64,000 nucleotides of DNA, from the NCBI RefSeq assembly GCF_014529535.1, contig NW_023503293.1:7580729-7644728 (forward strand). Direction: 5' to 3'. A program made the position numbers and the translations under genes. A model generated the notes under the pieces. The model worked only from the letters and a program-made list of their open reading frames with translations, searched no databases and was not told the origin of the DNA. Positions 1-10,644 of this stretch are shown here, one piece after another (the first letter of the stretch is position 1; every line of letters begins with the position of its first letter). The stretch comes from Bradysia coprophila. Taxonomy: Eukaryota > Arthropoda > Insecta > Diptera > Sciaridae.

Positions 1-596
1 GATGAATTCTTTACTTTTTTGTCGATTATAACCATGCAAGATAATTTATCATCCGATTGTAAAACCTTTGCTTCGGATTTACATTGTAATCATTTGTTAT
101 CGAAAGCAACGACAAAAAGAAGTTCTGATCTACGGCACATTCGATCATATAAGTATACAGTTGAATGAATATTAAAACAAATGAAGTAAAAAAATTTGTG
201 TTATGATGTACTTGATACTTTAAGCAAATGAAGTAACAGATTTATGGATACTATTGTGTCACACTTGCTTGTTTCTAAATAATGCTATAAGATAATCGAA
301 AACTGCTGTGCAATTCTATAAAAACGCTGCAAAATGGTAAATTGTTTGAAATCGTCACCTTTTCTCAACATTTTCTCATAGTGCGCCGAGCAGGTACAGT
401 AACATAAATATTGACGTTCGATATGATCCTGAATAAGCAGACGACTGTTTGGCTAAATTTCGTAATACTAGGCCCCACCTTTTGGGCGGGTCATGTCCCT
501 TGACTGACAATTGTTTCAATTTCTTAATCCATTTCATTTTATTTTCCAGTGTTAAACTTCCGAAACATCACAAATAACTGATATAAAAACCTTCGC
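1..596. other. Intergenic, nothing recognised
   Basis: AT-rich DNA with no long open frame and no recognisable RNA gene. The only structure I see is a 10-base inverted match between about 497-506 (CCCTTGACTG) and the end of the first direct repeat near 697-706 (CAGTCAAGGG), which may be chance. Confidence 0.5.
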
Positions 597-709
597 GCAA
601 AATATTGGGACAGACAATTCCGTTTTTCATAACATATCATACAACCTTTCATACAAAAAATTTAGGGTATTTTCCGCCATAAGACCCTGACTTACAGTCA
701 AGGGAATAA
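597..709 (+). repeat. Direct repeat, left copy, flanking the 52-bp array
   Basis: This stretch starts CAAAATATTGGGACAGACAA and ends CTTACAGTCAAGGGAATAA. It recurs in the same orientation at 2395-2496 with only a few differences: an 11-base insertion (TAACATATCAT region) in the left copy and scattered substitutions. The two copies bracket the tandem array and the small foldback element. They could be ends of one larger mobile element, or two independent insertions of one repeat family. Confidence 0.75.
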
Positions 710-764
710 TGATTTGCCTGGTGCTGATCTGCTCGTTGTTACATTGCAATTCTTACAGCCATCA

Positions 765-968
765 ATAGGTTTGTTCCAAATAACTGTAAACCCGAACTTT
801 GACAACACGAACGACGACGATTTCATCCACAGAGATCAATGTAACCTAAACGTCAACAAATTTCTTTGTAAATTTTTCGGTAAAATTTTCGTCAACCTGA
901 AAGTTGAGGTTAAGTTGCCTTCTGTGGATGAAATTTGACATTTCGAAATGACCTTGGAACAAACCTAT
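765..968. mobile_element. Small foldback element (MITE-like)
   Basis: The first 15 bases (ATAGGTTTGTTCCAA) and the last 15 (TTGGAACAAACCTAT) are exact reverse complements. A second inner pair, TTTCATCCACAGA at 821-833 and TCTGTGGATGAAA at 921-933, extends the fold. If TA is taken as the duplicated target, the element is bounded by TA at both ends, as in Tc1/mariner-type MITEs. That assignment is inference. No coding capacity is present; the open frame across it is a by-product of the repeat. Confidence 0.7.
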
Positions 969-1028
969 CACCTAGGCCATTGGCTTCAGAATAAACGCTC
1001 AAATACCTATAAAAAAAACTCCAATTTT

Positions 1029-1962
1029 ATGCACATTTTCTGGGAATTTTTTTCTATTGCCGGTAGAAAATTCCCATTTCTTGCACATTTTCTGGGAATT
1101 TTTTTCTATTGCCGGTAGAAAATTCCCATTTCTTGCACATTTTCTGGGAATTTTTTTCTATTGTCGGTAGAAAATTCCCATTTTTTGCACATTTTCTGGG
1201 AATTTTTTTCTATTGTCGGTAGAAAATTCCCATTTTTTGCACATTTTTTGGGAATTTTTTTCTATTGCCGGTAGAAAATTCTTTTTTTTGCACATTTTCT
1301 GGGAATTTTTTTCTATTGCCGGTAGAAAATTCTTTTTTTTTGCACATTTTTTGGGAATTTTTTCTATTGCCGGTAGAAAATTCTTTTTTTTGCACATTTT
1401 CTGGGAATTTTTTTCTATTGCCGGTAGAAAATTCTTTTTTTGCACATTTTTTGGGAATTTTTTTCTATTGCCGGTAGAAAATTCTTTTTTTTGCACATTT
1501 TCTGGGAATTTTTTTCTATTGCCGGTAGAAAATTCCCATTTCTTGCACATTTTCTGGGATTTTTTTTCTATTGCCGGTAGAAAATTCCCATTTTTTGCAC
1601 ATTTTTTGGGAATTTTTTTCTATTGCCGGTAGAAAATTCTTTTTTTTGCACATTTTGGGAATTTTTTTCTATTGCCGGTAGAAAATTCTTTTTTTTGCAC
1701 ATTTTCTGAGAATTTTTTTCTATTGCCGGTAGAAAATTCTTTTTTTGCACATTTTCTGGGAATTTTTTTCTATTGCCGGTAGAAAATTCCCATTTCTTGC
1801 ACATTTTTTGGGAATCTTTTTCTATTGCCGGTAGAAAATTCCCATTTCTTGCACATTTTCTGGGAATTTTTTCTTTTTATTTTTTGAGCGTTTTTGTGGA
1901 AGCTTTTCTATTGTAGTTTCAAAATTCCAATTTTTACACATTTTCTTGGAATTCTTTCTTTT
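1029..1962. repeat. Tandem array of a 52-bp palindrome-containing unit
   Basis: GCACAT recurs at 1031, 1083, 1135, 1187, 1239, 1290, 1342, 1392, 1442, 1493, 1545, 1597, 1648, 1697, 1747, 1799 and 1851, which gives 17 units spaced 49-52 bp. A degenerate unit follows to about 1962. Each unit carries an imperfect inverted repeat: GGGAATTTTTTTCTA, a seven-base loop TTGCCGG, then TAGAAAATTCCC, so each can fold into a hairpin. Two unit variants alternate: one ends TTCCCATTTCTT, the other has a T run in place of the CCCA. Apparent reading frames on both strands here are only the repeat translated. Confidence 0.95.
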
Positions 1963-2394
1963 CATGTGGTCCCATCGAGTCAATTAGGATTATTACTGGA
2001 TAACAACACTGCTAGAATTGCTGTTGGTCTTCGATTATGTAAGAAACATTAATGTATTTGCGGTGAAATTGTTTGAATGGTCTATCATGTGCTAAATGTG
2101 TGGAAGGAAAACTCGCACGACAGTATCAATGAAATTTTCTCTCATGGTTTCTCTAATCTGGGTATTCCTAACATGATACAGTCACTAACCGACAAAATCA
2201 AATTCCATCAAAGTAATCTTTTTCGATTGATTGAATTTCCTACAGTGGAAAATACTGTTTTCCTTTAATAACTTCCAGATCCTTAATCCCACATAGCCCA
2301 TCTTCGAACTTAACCTCAGGAATTGAATTCTGCGTCGATTAAAAAAATAAAATTAGTAATTGGTTGATAATTACTCAAGTTATCGTGTTTACAA

Positions 2395-2496
2395 GCAAAA
2401 TATTGGGACAGACAATTCCGTTTTTCATACAACCTTTCATACAAAAATTTTAGGGTATTTTCCGCCATAAGACCCTGACTCACAGTCAAGGGAATA
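2395..2496 (+). repeat. Direct repeat, right copy, flanking the 52-bp array
   Basis: Near-identical to 597-709 and in the same orientation: GCAAAATATTGGGACAGACA at the start, and GACTCACAGTCAAGGGAATA at the end. The distance between the two copies is about 1.8 kb and contains the tandem array. See the left copy for alternatives. Confidence 0.75.
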
Positions 2497-5338
2497 AGCG
2501 GTACGAATTCTCCGTAGTCAGTCAAAATGTAGAATAGTATTTGTAGAATACAAAGAAATAAGGTGTGAATTTGACACAGAGAGCTGAGAGTTTGTTTGCT
2601 AGTGAGAGTATTGGTCTTTGCTTTTTAAGAGCTTTCCACTAAAATGTTTCATTTTGCCAAAAGAACCTCAAAGCTTTCGAAAGGTCGCCAAAACACACAA
2701 ACAATTTGGTAAGGTGTTTTAGCGTAACACGGCAGTATACCCGCCAGATAAGTTAGAGGATGCAACTCGACTGAAGCGCAGCCTTGTCTATATTCAATAA
2801 ATTTGTTCTAAAAATATTTCCCGAATTTATTGCAAATATCTGATCGATATCAAAATTCATCGAAAAATTTGACCATTATTGTTCCGTATTCAAGCACTCA
2901 TTCCGAGACAGTCATTCACTATTCGTCTAGGTATGCATGCACCATGTAATGGATTATAATTTGATTCTCAAAACAAATAAAGTAAATCCAAAGCAACAGA
3001 ACAAAAGACATCATCGGAACAAACGCTGTGAGTATATTAGCCAGTTATTTTTCATGCGAATATATCAAGTGATTATTGTGCCATTGTGCCAGTTTTTGTT
3101 ACACTAAATATATCATTTTAGAATGTGAATCAGCAAAATGTGAATATAGAAGAAGGTAAAAATGCTGATTTCCTTCTCACAGTAAACGACGATATTGTTT
3201 CAACTTTAGTTTTTATATCCTTCCAGTATATTTTCACACAACCAAACCACAATAAAAATATTTAACAAAACAATGGAGCAACTTAACCTCTTCAGAAAAG
3301 TGTTCCAAAGAATTTAAGACCGGATCATTGTTCATACAACAATGGAAATAATATTGCAACCCTTAAAATCCATTTAATAAAATTGTGGCGATCATAAAAT
3401 GTAATTTTCTTTCGATGTTGATGGAGAAAAAAAGCATATTTTCACAAACAATGGAAAATAATAAGGTCCTTAACAAAACTGTTTTTAGTGATTGGGAGTA
3501 ATTGGTTCATATTTTTGTCGTTAGCAAAATGTTTTCTTTAGATTTTGATCTGTTATTTATGTTTGTGTTGCATTTTTATTATTGTTCTCCCTTTTAATAT
3601 TTTTTTTTTTATTTCGGATTTTATATTTTCCGGGTAGATGGACCACTGTGAATCGTTAGTTTGTAAACTCTGGAGTGGGCGATCATTTTATTATTGAATA
3701 AATTCTGATGAGTTTTTATTTATAATGAGGCTGGAGGTGTTACAAATTAGCAAAATATTTTTTTTATGATGTGGTTACATATTTTTATATCTTTTATTTA
3801 TCAACATGCACACAGCCCAACCACAAATTTTATCAACCTTTTAATTTTGATATAACATTATTCCGTGTTTCCACTAAAGATATATTACATACTTATACCG
3901 AAAATTTAATTATAAATTAGGATAAACACTTTCAGTCGTAGTGCACAAATTGAAATTTTTCCTTAGCTCAGTGAAGGCATAAATGTTACGTGTTGTGTGA
4001 AAGTTAGGTTCCACAAAAATTTTATTTTCAACAGCACCATTCGGTGCAGCGGAATCCACTGCACCTACGGCTACAGAAAAAGTGGTGGACAGCTGATTTA
4101 AGTTGTATAATCAATAGTGGTTGCAATTCTGATAGCGGTGGTACAAAAAAATCATTTCTTCAATGCCACCAGTCTTGGTGGGGAGACTTGTTGAAGTTCA
4201 GAAATTACGTCTCTGTTCAAAGATTGCACTAAATTTTATAATCTTTCAAGTGTTGTGAGCATTCGTTTCACAAACATTCATTTTTCTGACTCGTGGCAGT
4301 AATGTTAAAAAATTCTTCTGTATCCCTTTTTGGTCATTGCTTCAGATTCACAGTATCAGCAAAACATAAGTCTATCTTTTTTAAAACGGCTATTCGTCTA
4401 ATGACGAAAGTAAACATTGAGCATAGCAGAACTTATGTAGAATTAATGGAGTGTAAAAGTTTGCATCACTCTCCAACCGATACTGCCAACAAAAGAATTA
4501 CATCAGTAAATTTTAAGTCATACGCCACAGTTCTTCAGAACAATGATTAGAAATTCAAAAATTCCACCTTTATCAATACCTAATCTCGCACCTTTGGGAA
4601 AATTCGTAAAAGAACAAATCAAGTGCAGGACAGTGCTAACAGAGATTTGTTACATCTAAATGATTGTACAACTATGTGAAAATTTGTTTAAAAAATGTAT
4701 GAGAAAATGTTGAGATTCCATTCACCTTTACTAGCTCTGTTCCATGTGCTAGTGTCTAATATGGCGATATGTTCATCATACATTAGACAATTATAATCAA
4801 TCACAATCGCAACAATAACGCTCATATTCGGCAAATTTCATTTGGTTGCTCAAATCAAAGTATATAAATCTAGGTTCTGAATGAACAGGTTCAGACACTT
4901 ACGAATAAAGCTGGAACTCAGGTGGATATTTTCCACATAAATTTTTACTATACTGAAAATGCTCTTCTACTAGAAAACTTAGGGCGCTGCTGCATTCGTG
5001 ATCGAGGTGCTAACAGTCCTTACCAGTTCTTAATTGTACGATTTAGTGGTTTACATACCTTAGTCGATTGATTTTAGGCAATTTCATTTGTTGAATGACG
5101 AGCGAAGACGAGCTTCGGTACATGCGAAAATATCTAACAAATAACGATCCAAGAAAGACGCGTACACAACTTTATATGCTTCTAGGGAACGAAATTTCGA
5201 GAAACATTTGGATAATGTCTTTTTTTCGTCCCCGTTGCATATAAATGTATTCCATTCTGCAAGGAATTTCCAAGACTGGAATCTGAACATGCGGTGTCAG
5301 TACCATTCATACCATGAATGAACTTCAACAATTCACAC
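2497..5338. other. Geneless AT-rich stretch
   Basis: No open frame here looks like a known family and none shows splice-consistent continuation. Frames of 62-85 codons near 4044-4550 have no recognisable motif. At 5066-5085 the 20-mer GATTGATTTTAGGCAATTTC matches parts of a foldback element at 59644-59947, so a fragment of that repeat family may sit at the right edge. Confidence 0.4.
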
Positions 5339-5982
5339 TGAGGGATTCTTCTGAAAAAAAGAAGACCGTAATCGGACACATTTTCTATCGGAATTTTTTA
5401 TACGTGCCCAGTAAAGTATTCGACCCCAGAAGCCAAACCCACTTTCAAAAAAATTCTTCGAAGCTTGTGTGGCTAGTGTAGTGGTCATGTGGGGTGTCAT
5501 TAGAAAGGTAATTTCATGTACTTTCGGGGCAAATAGGGTCTTATTGGGTTTAAAATTCATCCACACTGAGATATGTACAATTGATGTTTTCAACCGAAAA
5601 AAGACTGAAAACTTACACTTTTCTTACATAGATTTCGACGTGGTATACGAAACGTACATGCTCGTGTGGGGTGTCATTAGAAAGGTAATTGCATATACTT
5701 TTAGAGAAAGTAGGGTCATATTGGGGTTTAAAGCATCTACGACGAATTATGAGACTTTGAAATGTTTAAGTGCTTATATTGAATCGTAGATGCTACCAAA
5801 CTTCCGTAAGCTCTATTTACCCTGAAAGTACATGCAATTACCTTTCTAATGACACCCCACATGACCATGTACATTTCGTGTACCTCGAGAAGTTTCTGTA
5901 AGAAAAGTGAAAGTTTTCTGTCTTTTTTCGCAATGGAAAATGCGTCCGATTTCAGTCTTCTGTTTTTTAGAAGAATCCCTCA
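5339..5982. mobile_element. 644-bp terminal-inverted-repeat element (family A, copy 1)
   Basis: The left end (TGAGGGATTCTTCT, then GAAGACCGTAATCGGACACATTTTC) and the right end (GAAAATGCGTCCGATTTCAG, then AGAAGAATCCCTCA) are about 47-base imperfect inverted repeats. Inside, the motif GGGGTGTCATTAGAAAGGT occurs forward near 5491 and 5668 and reversed near 5840-5858. A block at 5384-5475 (TTCGACCCCAGAAGCC, then CACTTTCAAAAAA) recurs at 15880-15970 in a second, shorter copy. No transposase frame is visible, so this looks like a non-autonomous element. I see no convincing target-site duplication. Confidence 0.7.
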
Positions 5983-6350
5983 CCATAAACAATCGCATAA
6001 TTCAACTTATACGCCGCTCGTTCAGGACATGGCAAAAAAATCAACATTTTCAAATTCGAATTGGCGCCTTATGCTCCAGCGGTAGATTTTAGTCATCTTT
6101 TTTTATTCTAGAATGCGCCCGTGTCGATCACGCATATATCACTATTTTGGTATTGGTATTTATACCGATTGTCGATTCTTGGATCATACCGATTCTGGTG
6201 CTAGTTCAACGGAGGTTGTGTTAGTATTTTTTGTTGCTGAAATCAGCTGAAACTAATTTTTGTTTTAATTGTAAAAATTATAATTTCTTCGCTAAGTTCG
6301 TTTCGTTTGTCGGACTCTGAGTTTTGGTTAGCGTAATTACTTATCCAAAG
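5983..6350. other. 5' flank of the RAP gene
   Basis: Short AT-rich stretch holding the presumed promoter and 5' untranslated region of the RAP gene. A frame running in from 6324 would begin with a non-ATG codon (TTG), so ATG at 6351 was chosen as the start. No convincing TATA box was identified. Confidence 0.35.
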
Positions 6351-7776
6351 ATGAATAAAGTGCTACTGGTACAGACTCTACTTGTTCTGGTATTGAGCCT
6401 ATCGTATTGCAGTTGTAAAAAACAAAAATCAAAATATTCGGCAGAAGCGAATCACGCGTATGAGCCCACTGAGAAATATGATCCCGATTTTAGGACATTA
6501 CAAAAGCCGTATCGAATGGCCAAATTGAATTTGGTTTGGTCGAAGGCCGTACATGTGAGTATGCGAATGAATTTGAATAAACCTTTTGTTTTTGGTTCAT
6601 ACATTGTCTTGGGCACAATAGATCCTATTGACCGAACCAGTTTTTGTATTGTTCTATTATTGTTCTTCGCATGTGCTTGCAGATCGTCAGCATTATATAA
6701 TGCAAGCATGTTCTCTTTTCCTTACAGAGACTGACCGAACCGAAACTGAAATCATTATTTTCCGAACTGAAAATCCAAGACAAAGAGGAATTGAATTGGA
6801 AACAATCGGGCGGTCAACATAAAGATAAAGATGGTCTGAAAGAAGCTGAATTGCGCAAAAAATTGGTGGGAATTATGAGCACGTATGGTCTGTTGGAGCA
6901 TTTCGATGATACGCAAGATCCGGAAAAGTACAAGCATCACAAAGCTTATTCCGGTCCGGTAGAGAACACCAATTACAAGAACAAAAGCTTATTCAAAGAC
7001 AAAAAATTGAATAAATTGTGGGAAAAGGCTGAAGTGTCTGGTTTTACACCCGAGGAATTGAATGCGTTGAAGGAAGAGTTCACCCATCATCAGGAAAAGG
7101 TGGATTTGTACTACAATCTACTGGACACGGTTAGCAGCGGCAAACAAGATTATCATGAGAGTGAGTGTACAATGAGCTCCTTAAACTCCCTACATTGAAT
7201 TTACACTGTTAATTTTTCATTTAGATGCTGTGAATGAAGATGAACTGGACAAGTTTAACGAAATAATGGCCGAGGAGACGAATGAGGTAGAAATCAAACC
7301 CAATGTCAAGAACAACAATTACTTGGACAGTGCAAATCTGCTACGCTCCAAACATCAAGATATTCGCGACAATTTCGATCGATTGGAACGCGTCGCGGTC
7401 AAAGGACCGAACAGCCAGGAGTTCATTGAACCGAAAGTGCAAGGTCTGTGGCGAATGGCATCGACTAGTAACTTCACCGTCGATGAACTGGCTTCGTTGA
7501 AGGTGGAACTGTTGCATTATGAGTCCAGATTGTTGAAATTGAGACATTTACATGCTGAACATGCGTTGAATCGTGAGAAGTATAAGGTGAGTGGATTGTT
7601 CGTGCTATTGTTGTTTTCGATTTCGATTATCTTTGTCCGATTCGCAGGAAGCGCATCACGGTTCCAAACACGATAAGTACGCTAGCATGGATGACCACAT
7701 CAAGAAGCAATCCCGGAAAGTGGAAAAACTCCAAGAACACTTGGAACAGAAAATATTCAAGCATTACGAGCTGTAA
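6351..7776 (+). CDS. LRPAP1: Alpha-2-macroglobulin receptor-associated protein (RAP, LRPAP1 family), ER chaperone
   Basis: RAP is a chaperone of the ER/early Golgi that binds LDL-receptor-family proteins and prevents premature ligand binding. Four coding exons join in phase: 6351-6554, 6728-7160, 7225-7586 and 7648-7776 (introns GT..AG, 61-173 nt), giving 375 residues; the human protein has 357. Residues 1-20 form a hydrophobic signal peptide (MNKVLLVQTLLVLVLSLSYC). The mature part is highly charged and helical, with YRMAKLNLVWSKA near the first domain and a C-terminal domain starting near residue 240. The protein ends HYEL, fitting the HNEL-type ER-retrieval signal of vertebrate RAP. The ATG at 6351 is preferred because it places the signal peptide directly at the N terminus. 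A possible poly(A) signal AATAAA lies at 7843-7848. Confidence 0.93.
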
Positions 7777-9570
7777 CACGTATAATAACGCACGGTTCAA
7801 AATCGATGAATTGCAATGCTCTGGAAATCACTTGGTGCCAAAAATAAAAATTCTCTCAAATTTCGATCTGTTGTTCGAAGGAATGAACAATTTTTGTTTT
7901 GTAAATCTATGTTGTACACACAAAAGGAATTAAATCAAAAAAATATTTTCTATTTATTAAATCGGTGGTCGTGCGCCTTTTCTTTACACTTTGGTCTCAC
8001 GCTTCCACCTTATGTTTGACGACAGTCATGAGACTTTGAAAGATTTCAAACATACGTGAAAAGCCGGTTGAGCTTTTTCGTATATGTGATAAGTAGGAAA
8101 CTTTGTCCAATCTTTCGATTTTGTGCGTGACTACTATTTTACGAAAGATAACTCTAACTGGAAATCAATTGTTCTGTGTTGGTCTGGTCTTAGGACAACT
8201 TAAAGTTATACAACTCCGAGACAATCCTCAGATGTAAGTGATATTAGAACTCCTTCCAGCAACAATATGACGAAATTGAAATAGAGAGAATAATCCATCA
8301 TCAGTGTGTGATACATTTCCATTTTTATATGTCGGTAAATGTTGTCATTCCTATCCACCACATATCTTTTCGTTTGCGCATAATTTGCATCTGTATTTCA
8401 GCCGACTTTGAACCACATTTGCTCACCAATCTGTTCGAAATTCTCGCCTAACACAATACTGATCAATGCCTGAGACAAACATATTGCTTCTAAATTTTAT
8501 TGCGAGCGACTACCAAATGATGCACGGTTCTACATCAAATTTGATATGGTGAATTGTTGAATGCCGTTTCCGACGTTATAACATTTTCTTTAGCGGTAAC
8601 ACGTTAACATTAACACGAATAGTCTCGCAACTCAAAACAGTAGAACATCTAGAAGTATTATATGCAGGTCGACCAGAAACTGGCCTCGCACCTCAAAACA
8701 GTGGAGCATCTAGAACGTATTAGATCAGAGTGGACTGAAACTATTCTGAATTTCAGATCTCTGGAAAACGTTTCAGGGTGAAACTTCTTAACTGTGTTGA
8801 TTGAGTGTTCATTTGACGAAATTGAGTCCAAAATGTTAAAGGAATGTGATGAATGATATTGCTTTAAAATCAAATAATCGCATGGTGAGCTGTAGAGTTT
8901 CCAATGATCCTGTCTCGAAAGGGTGACTATGTAACAGCAGCAATCCAATTGACGTACTTTAGTTACAGCTCTTTTCATTTATTAAATACGTTCACCTGTC
9001 GCTCATTAACGATTTTACAGTACACTGCAGTGTAATATATATTACACACTTGTCACGAAGAAGTCGAGGCTTGCCGAAAATTTACACAAGAAGTACCATT
9101 TCCATCATTTGCCCCATTGCCAAGTAAGATATTTTATTCAAAAACTTTAGGTAAAGTTTTGGCTACACTTAGTAAAGTTAACTTTTTCCTTTACTTTTAC
9201 CTTTTAAATTAAAACTGAGACAAAAATCCTGCTTGCTTTACACCTAACACATTCAATAAATATAAGAGATGTCTGACCAAGATAACCTATTTAGGAAATC
9301 CAACAATATTTTTCTTTAGAGTTGCCTTGAAACGAAAATTTTATTTCTGATTTCACTTCGTTAGTTTATTAGCAGATGAAAAGTTACGGATTTAAACAAG
9401 TTTGCCCTGAAGTCTTCCAGGCCCAACGAAAATTTCCAATGTATTCCACCACTTTTTCTATAAATTTTACCTTTTTCATAGAGATCCTTTAAGATGTTTT
9501 TAGCCCTCGATGTACAGTGTTGCTCGGCCTCGCCTTATTCAGCCGTAGTGTTGCTTAAGTCTCACTGTAA
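7777..9570. other. Intergenic, one short tandem duplication
   Basis: After the RAP 3' UTR no gene is recognised. A 60-bp-period imperfect duplication covers 8624-8660 and 8684-8721; both halves carry CTCAAAACAGTRGARCATCTAGAA. The antisense frame at 8658-8978 crosses this duplication and shows no family resemblance. Confidence 0.45.
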
Positions 9571-10092
9571 GAAGGCGCTTCTGCACAGACAGAGGTTTTA
9601 TTTTATAATTATTTTATAATTGAACCTCCACCTGTCACAATTAATCGTAATAAAGATCACGATAACGATTGCAAACTTTGTGGTAAATTGCACGTAATTT
9701 TTACGTGCGAGCGTTTCATATATTTTAAAGAACAATGGGAAAATCTCACTAACTGCATTCATAGCAGAGCCATAATCGATGACCCAAAGCTTAAAAACAC
9801 TAATTTCTTGCTAAATAAATCAAGAGAAGAACTTAGGCTTATCATCGGTGCAATAACCGGTCATTGTAAAATGTTCAAACATCTGCACAGAATGGGAATC
9901 ACAGAATCGGAGGTTTGCAGAAGATCCGGGGTAGATGAAGAAACTCAATTACACGTCATTATGGATTGTCCAGCTACCGCGAACACAAGGATTGCTATTT
10001 TTGGATACCACCCTCTCACCGCAGATCTTCTAAAAAACATGGAACTTGAAAAAATCTTCAGCTTCTTCAACAGACTAAATATCCAATTTTGA
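9571..10092 (+). mobile_element. 3' fragment of a non-LTR retrotransposon reverse transcriptase ORF
   Basis: The frame is open from 9571 to the stop at 10090-10092. Its last 90 codons resemble the C-terminal end of Jockey/I-type retrotransposon ORF2, downstream of the reverse transcriptase and RNase H region: LIIGAITGHCKMFKHLHRMG, then ESEVCRRSGVDEETQLHVIM followed by DCPA. In related elements this tail usually has a Cys-rich motif of the form CxxCG..E..HxxxxC. Here the second Cys is Ser (CRRSG), suggesting decay. The catalytic domains are absent, so it is a 5'-truncated dead copy. No obvious poly(A) tail follows. Confidence 0.75.
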
Positions 10093-10393
10093 GGCGGAAA
10101 ATTTTAATTTAATCATTATGAGACGTTAATCTTCTTACTATTATATAATTGTAATTGGATACAAAAGAGGCCTAATTTTAATCTATGTAAATCACTGCTA
10201 GAACCAATAAACTTAACTAACTTCATATATTTTTTGTTTGAAACGCTCTCACGTAAGCTACGTTACATGTCAAAAAATTAAGTGGAATTTACCACATAGT
10301 TAGAATCGTAATAGTGATTACGATTTTAGCTTTGTATGGAAAATTACGAAATTCATAATAATTGTGACAGTTGGCGATTCAATTATGAAATCT

Positions 10394-10424
10394 ATTCTCT
10401 CTCTCTCTCTCTCTATCTCTCTCT
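10394..10424. repeat. CT microsatellite
   Basis: About 31 bases of CT dinucleotide with one interruption (CTAT). Confidence 0.9.
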
Positions 10425-10613
10425 GTGAGTGTGGGACGACCATTCCTGAAGGCAGACTAGTCGGGTGCGTTGGAGTTTAGGGGTAGTTTAGGCAAATATT
10501 ACGTTTTATCGCTTTTCATATGATTTTCTCATAGTTTTTTTATTAATTAATTTTTTTTGTGTTTTTGTTTTTTATATATTTTTAATATAATTCTATCCTT
10601 TACTTCCAATATA

Positions 10614-10615
<2 letters not shown>

Positions 10616-10644
<29 letters not shown>
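10616..10644. repeat. AAT microsatellite
   Basis: About nine AAT units in tandem. Confidence 0.9.

Noticed and set aside
1029-1870. CRISPR-like array or repeat protein from the 52-bp tandem units
   Set aside because: Units are contiguous with no unique spacers, the host is a eukaryote, and the frames on both strands are only the repeat translated.
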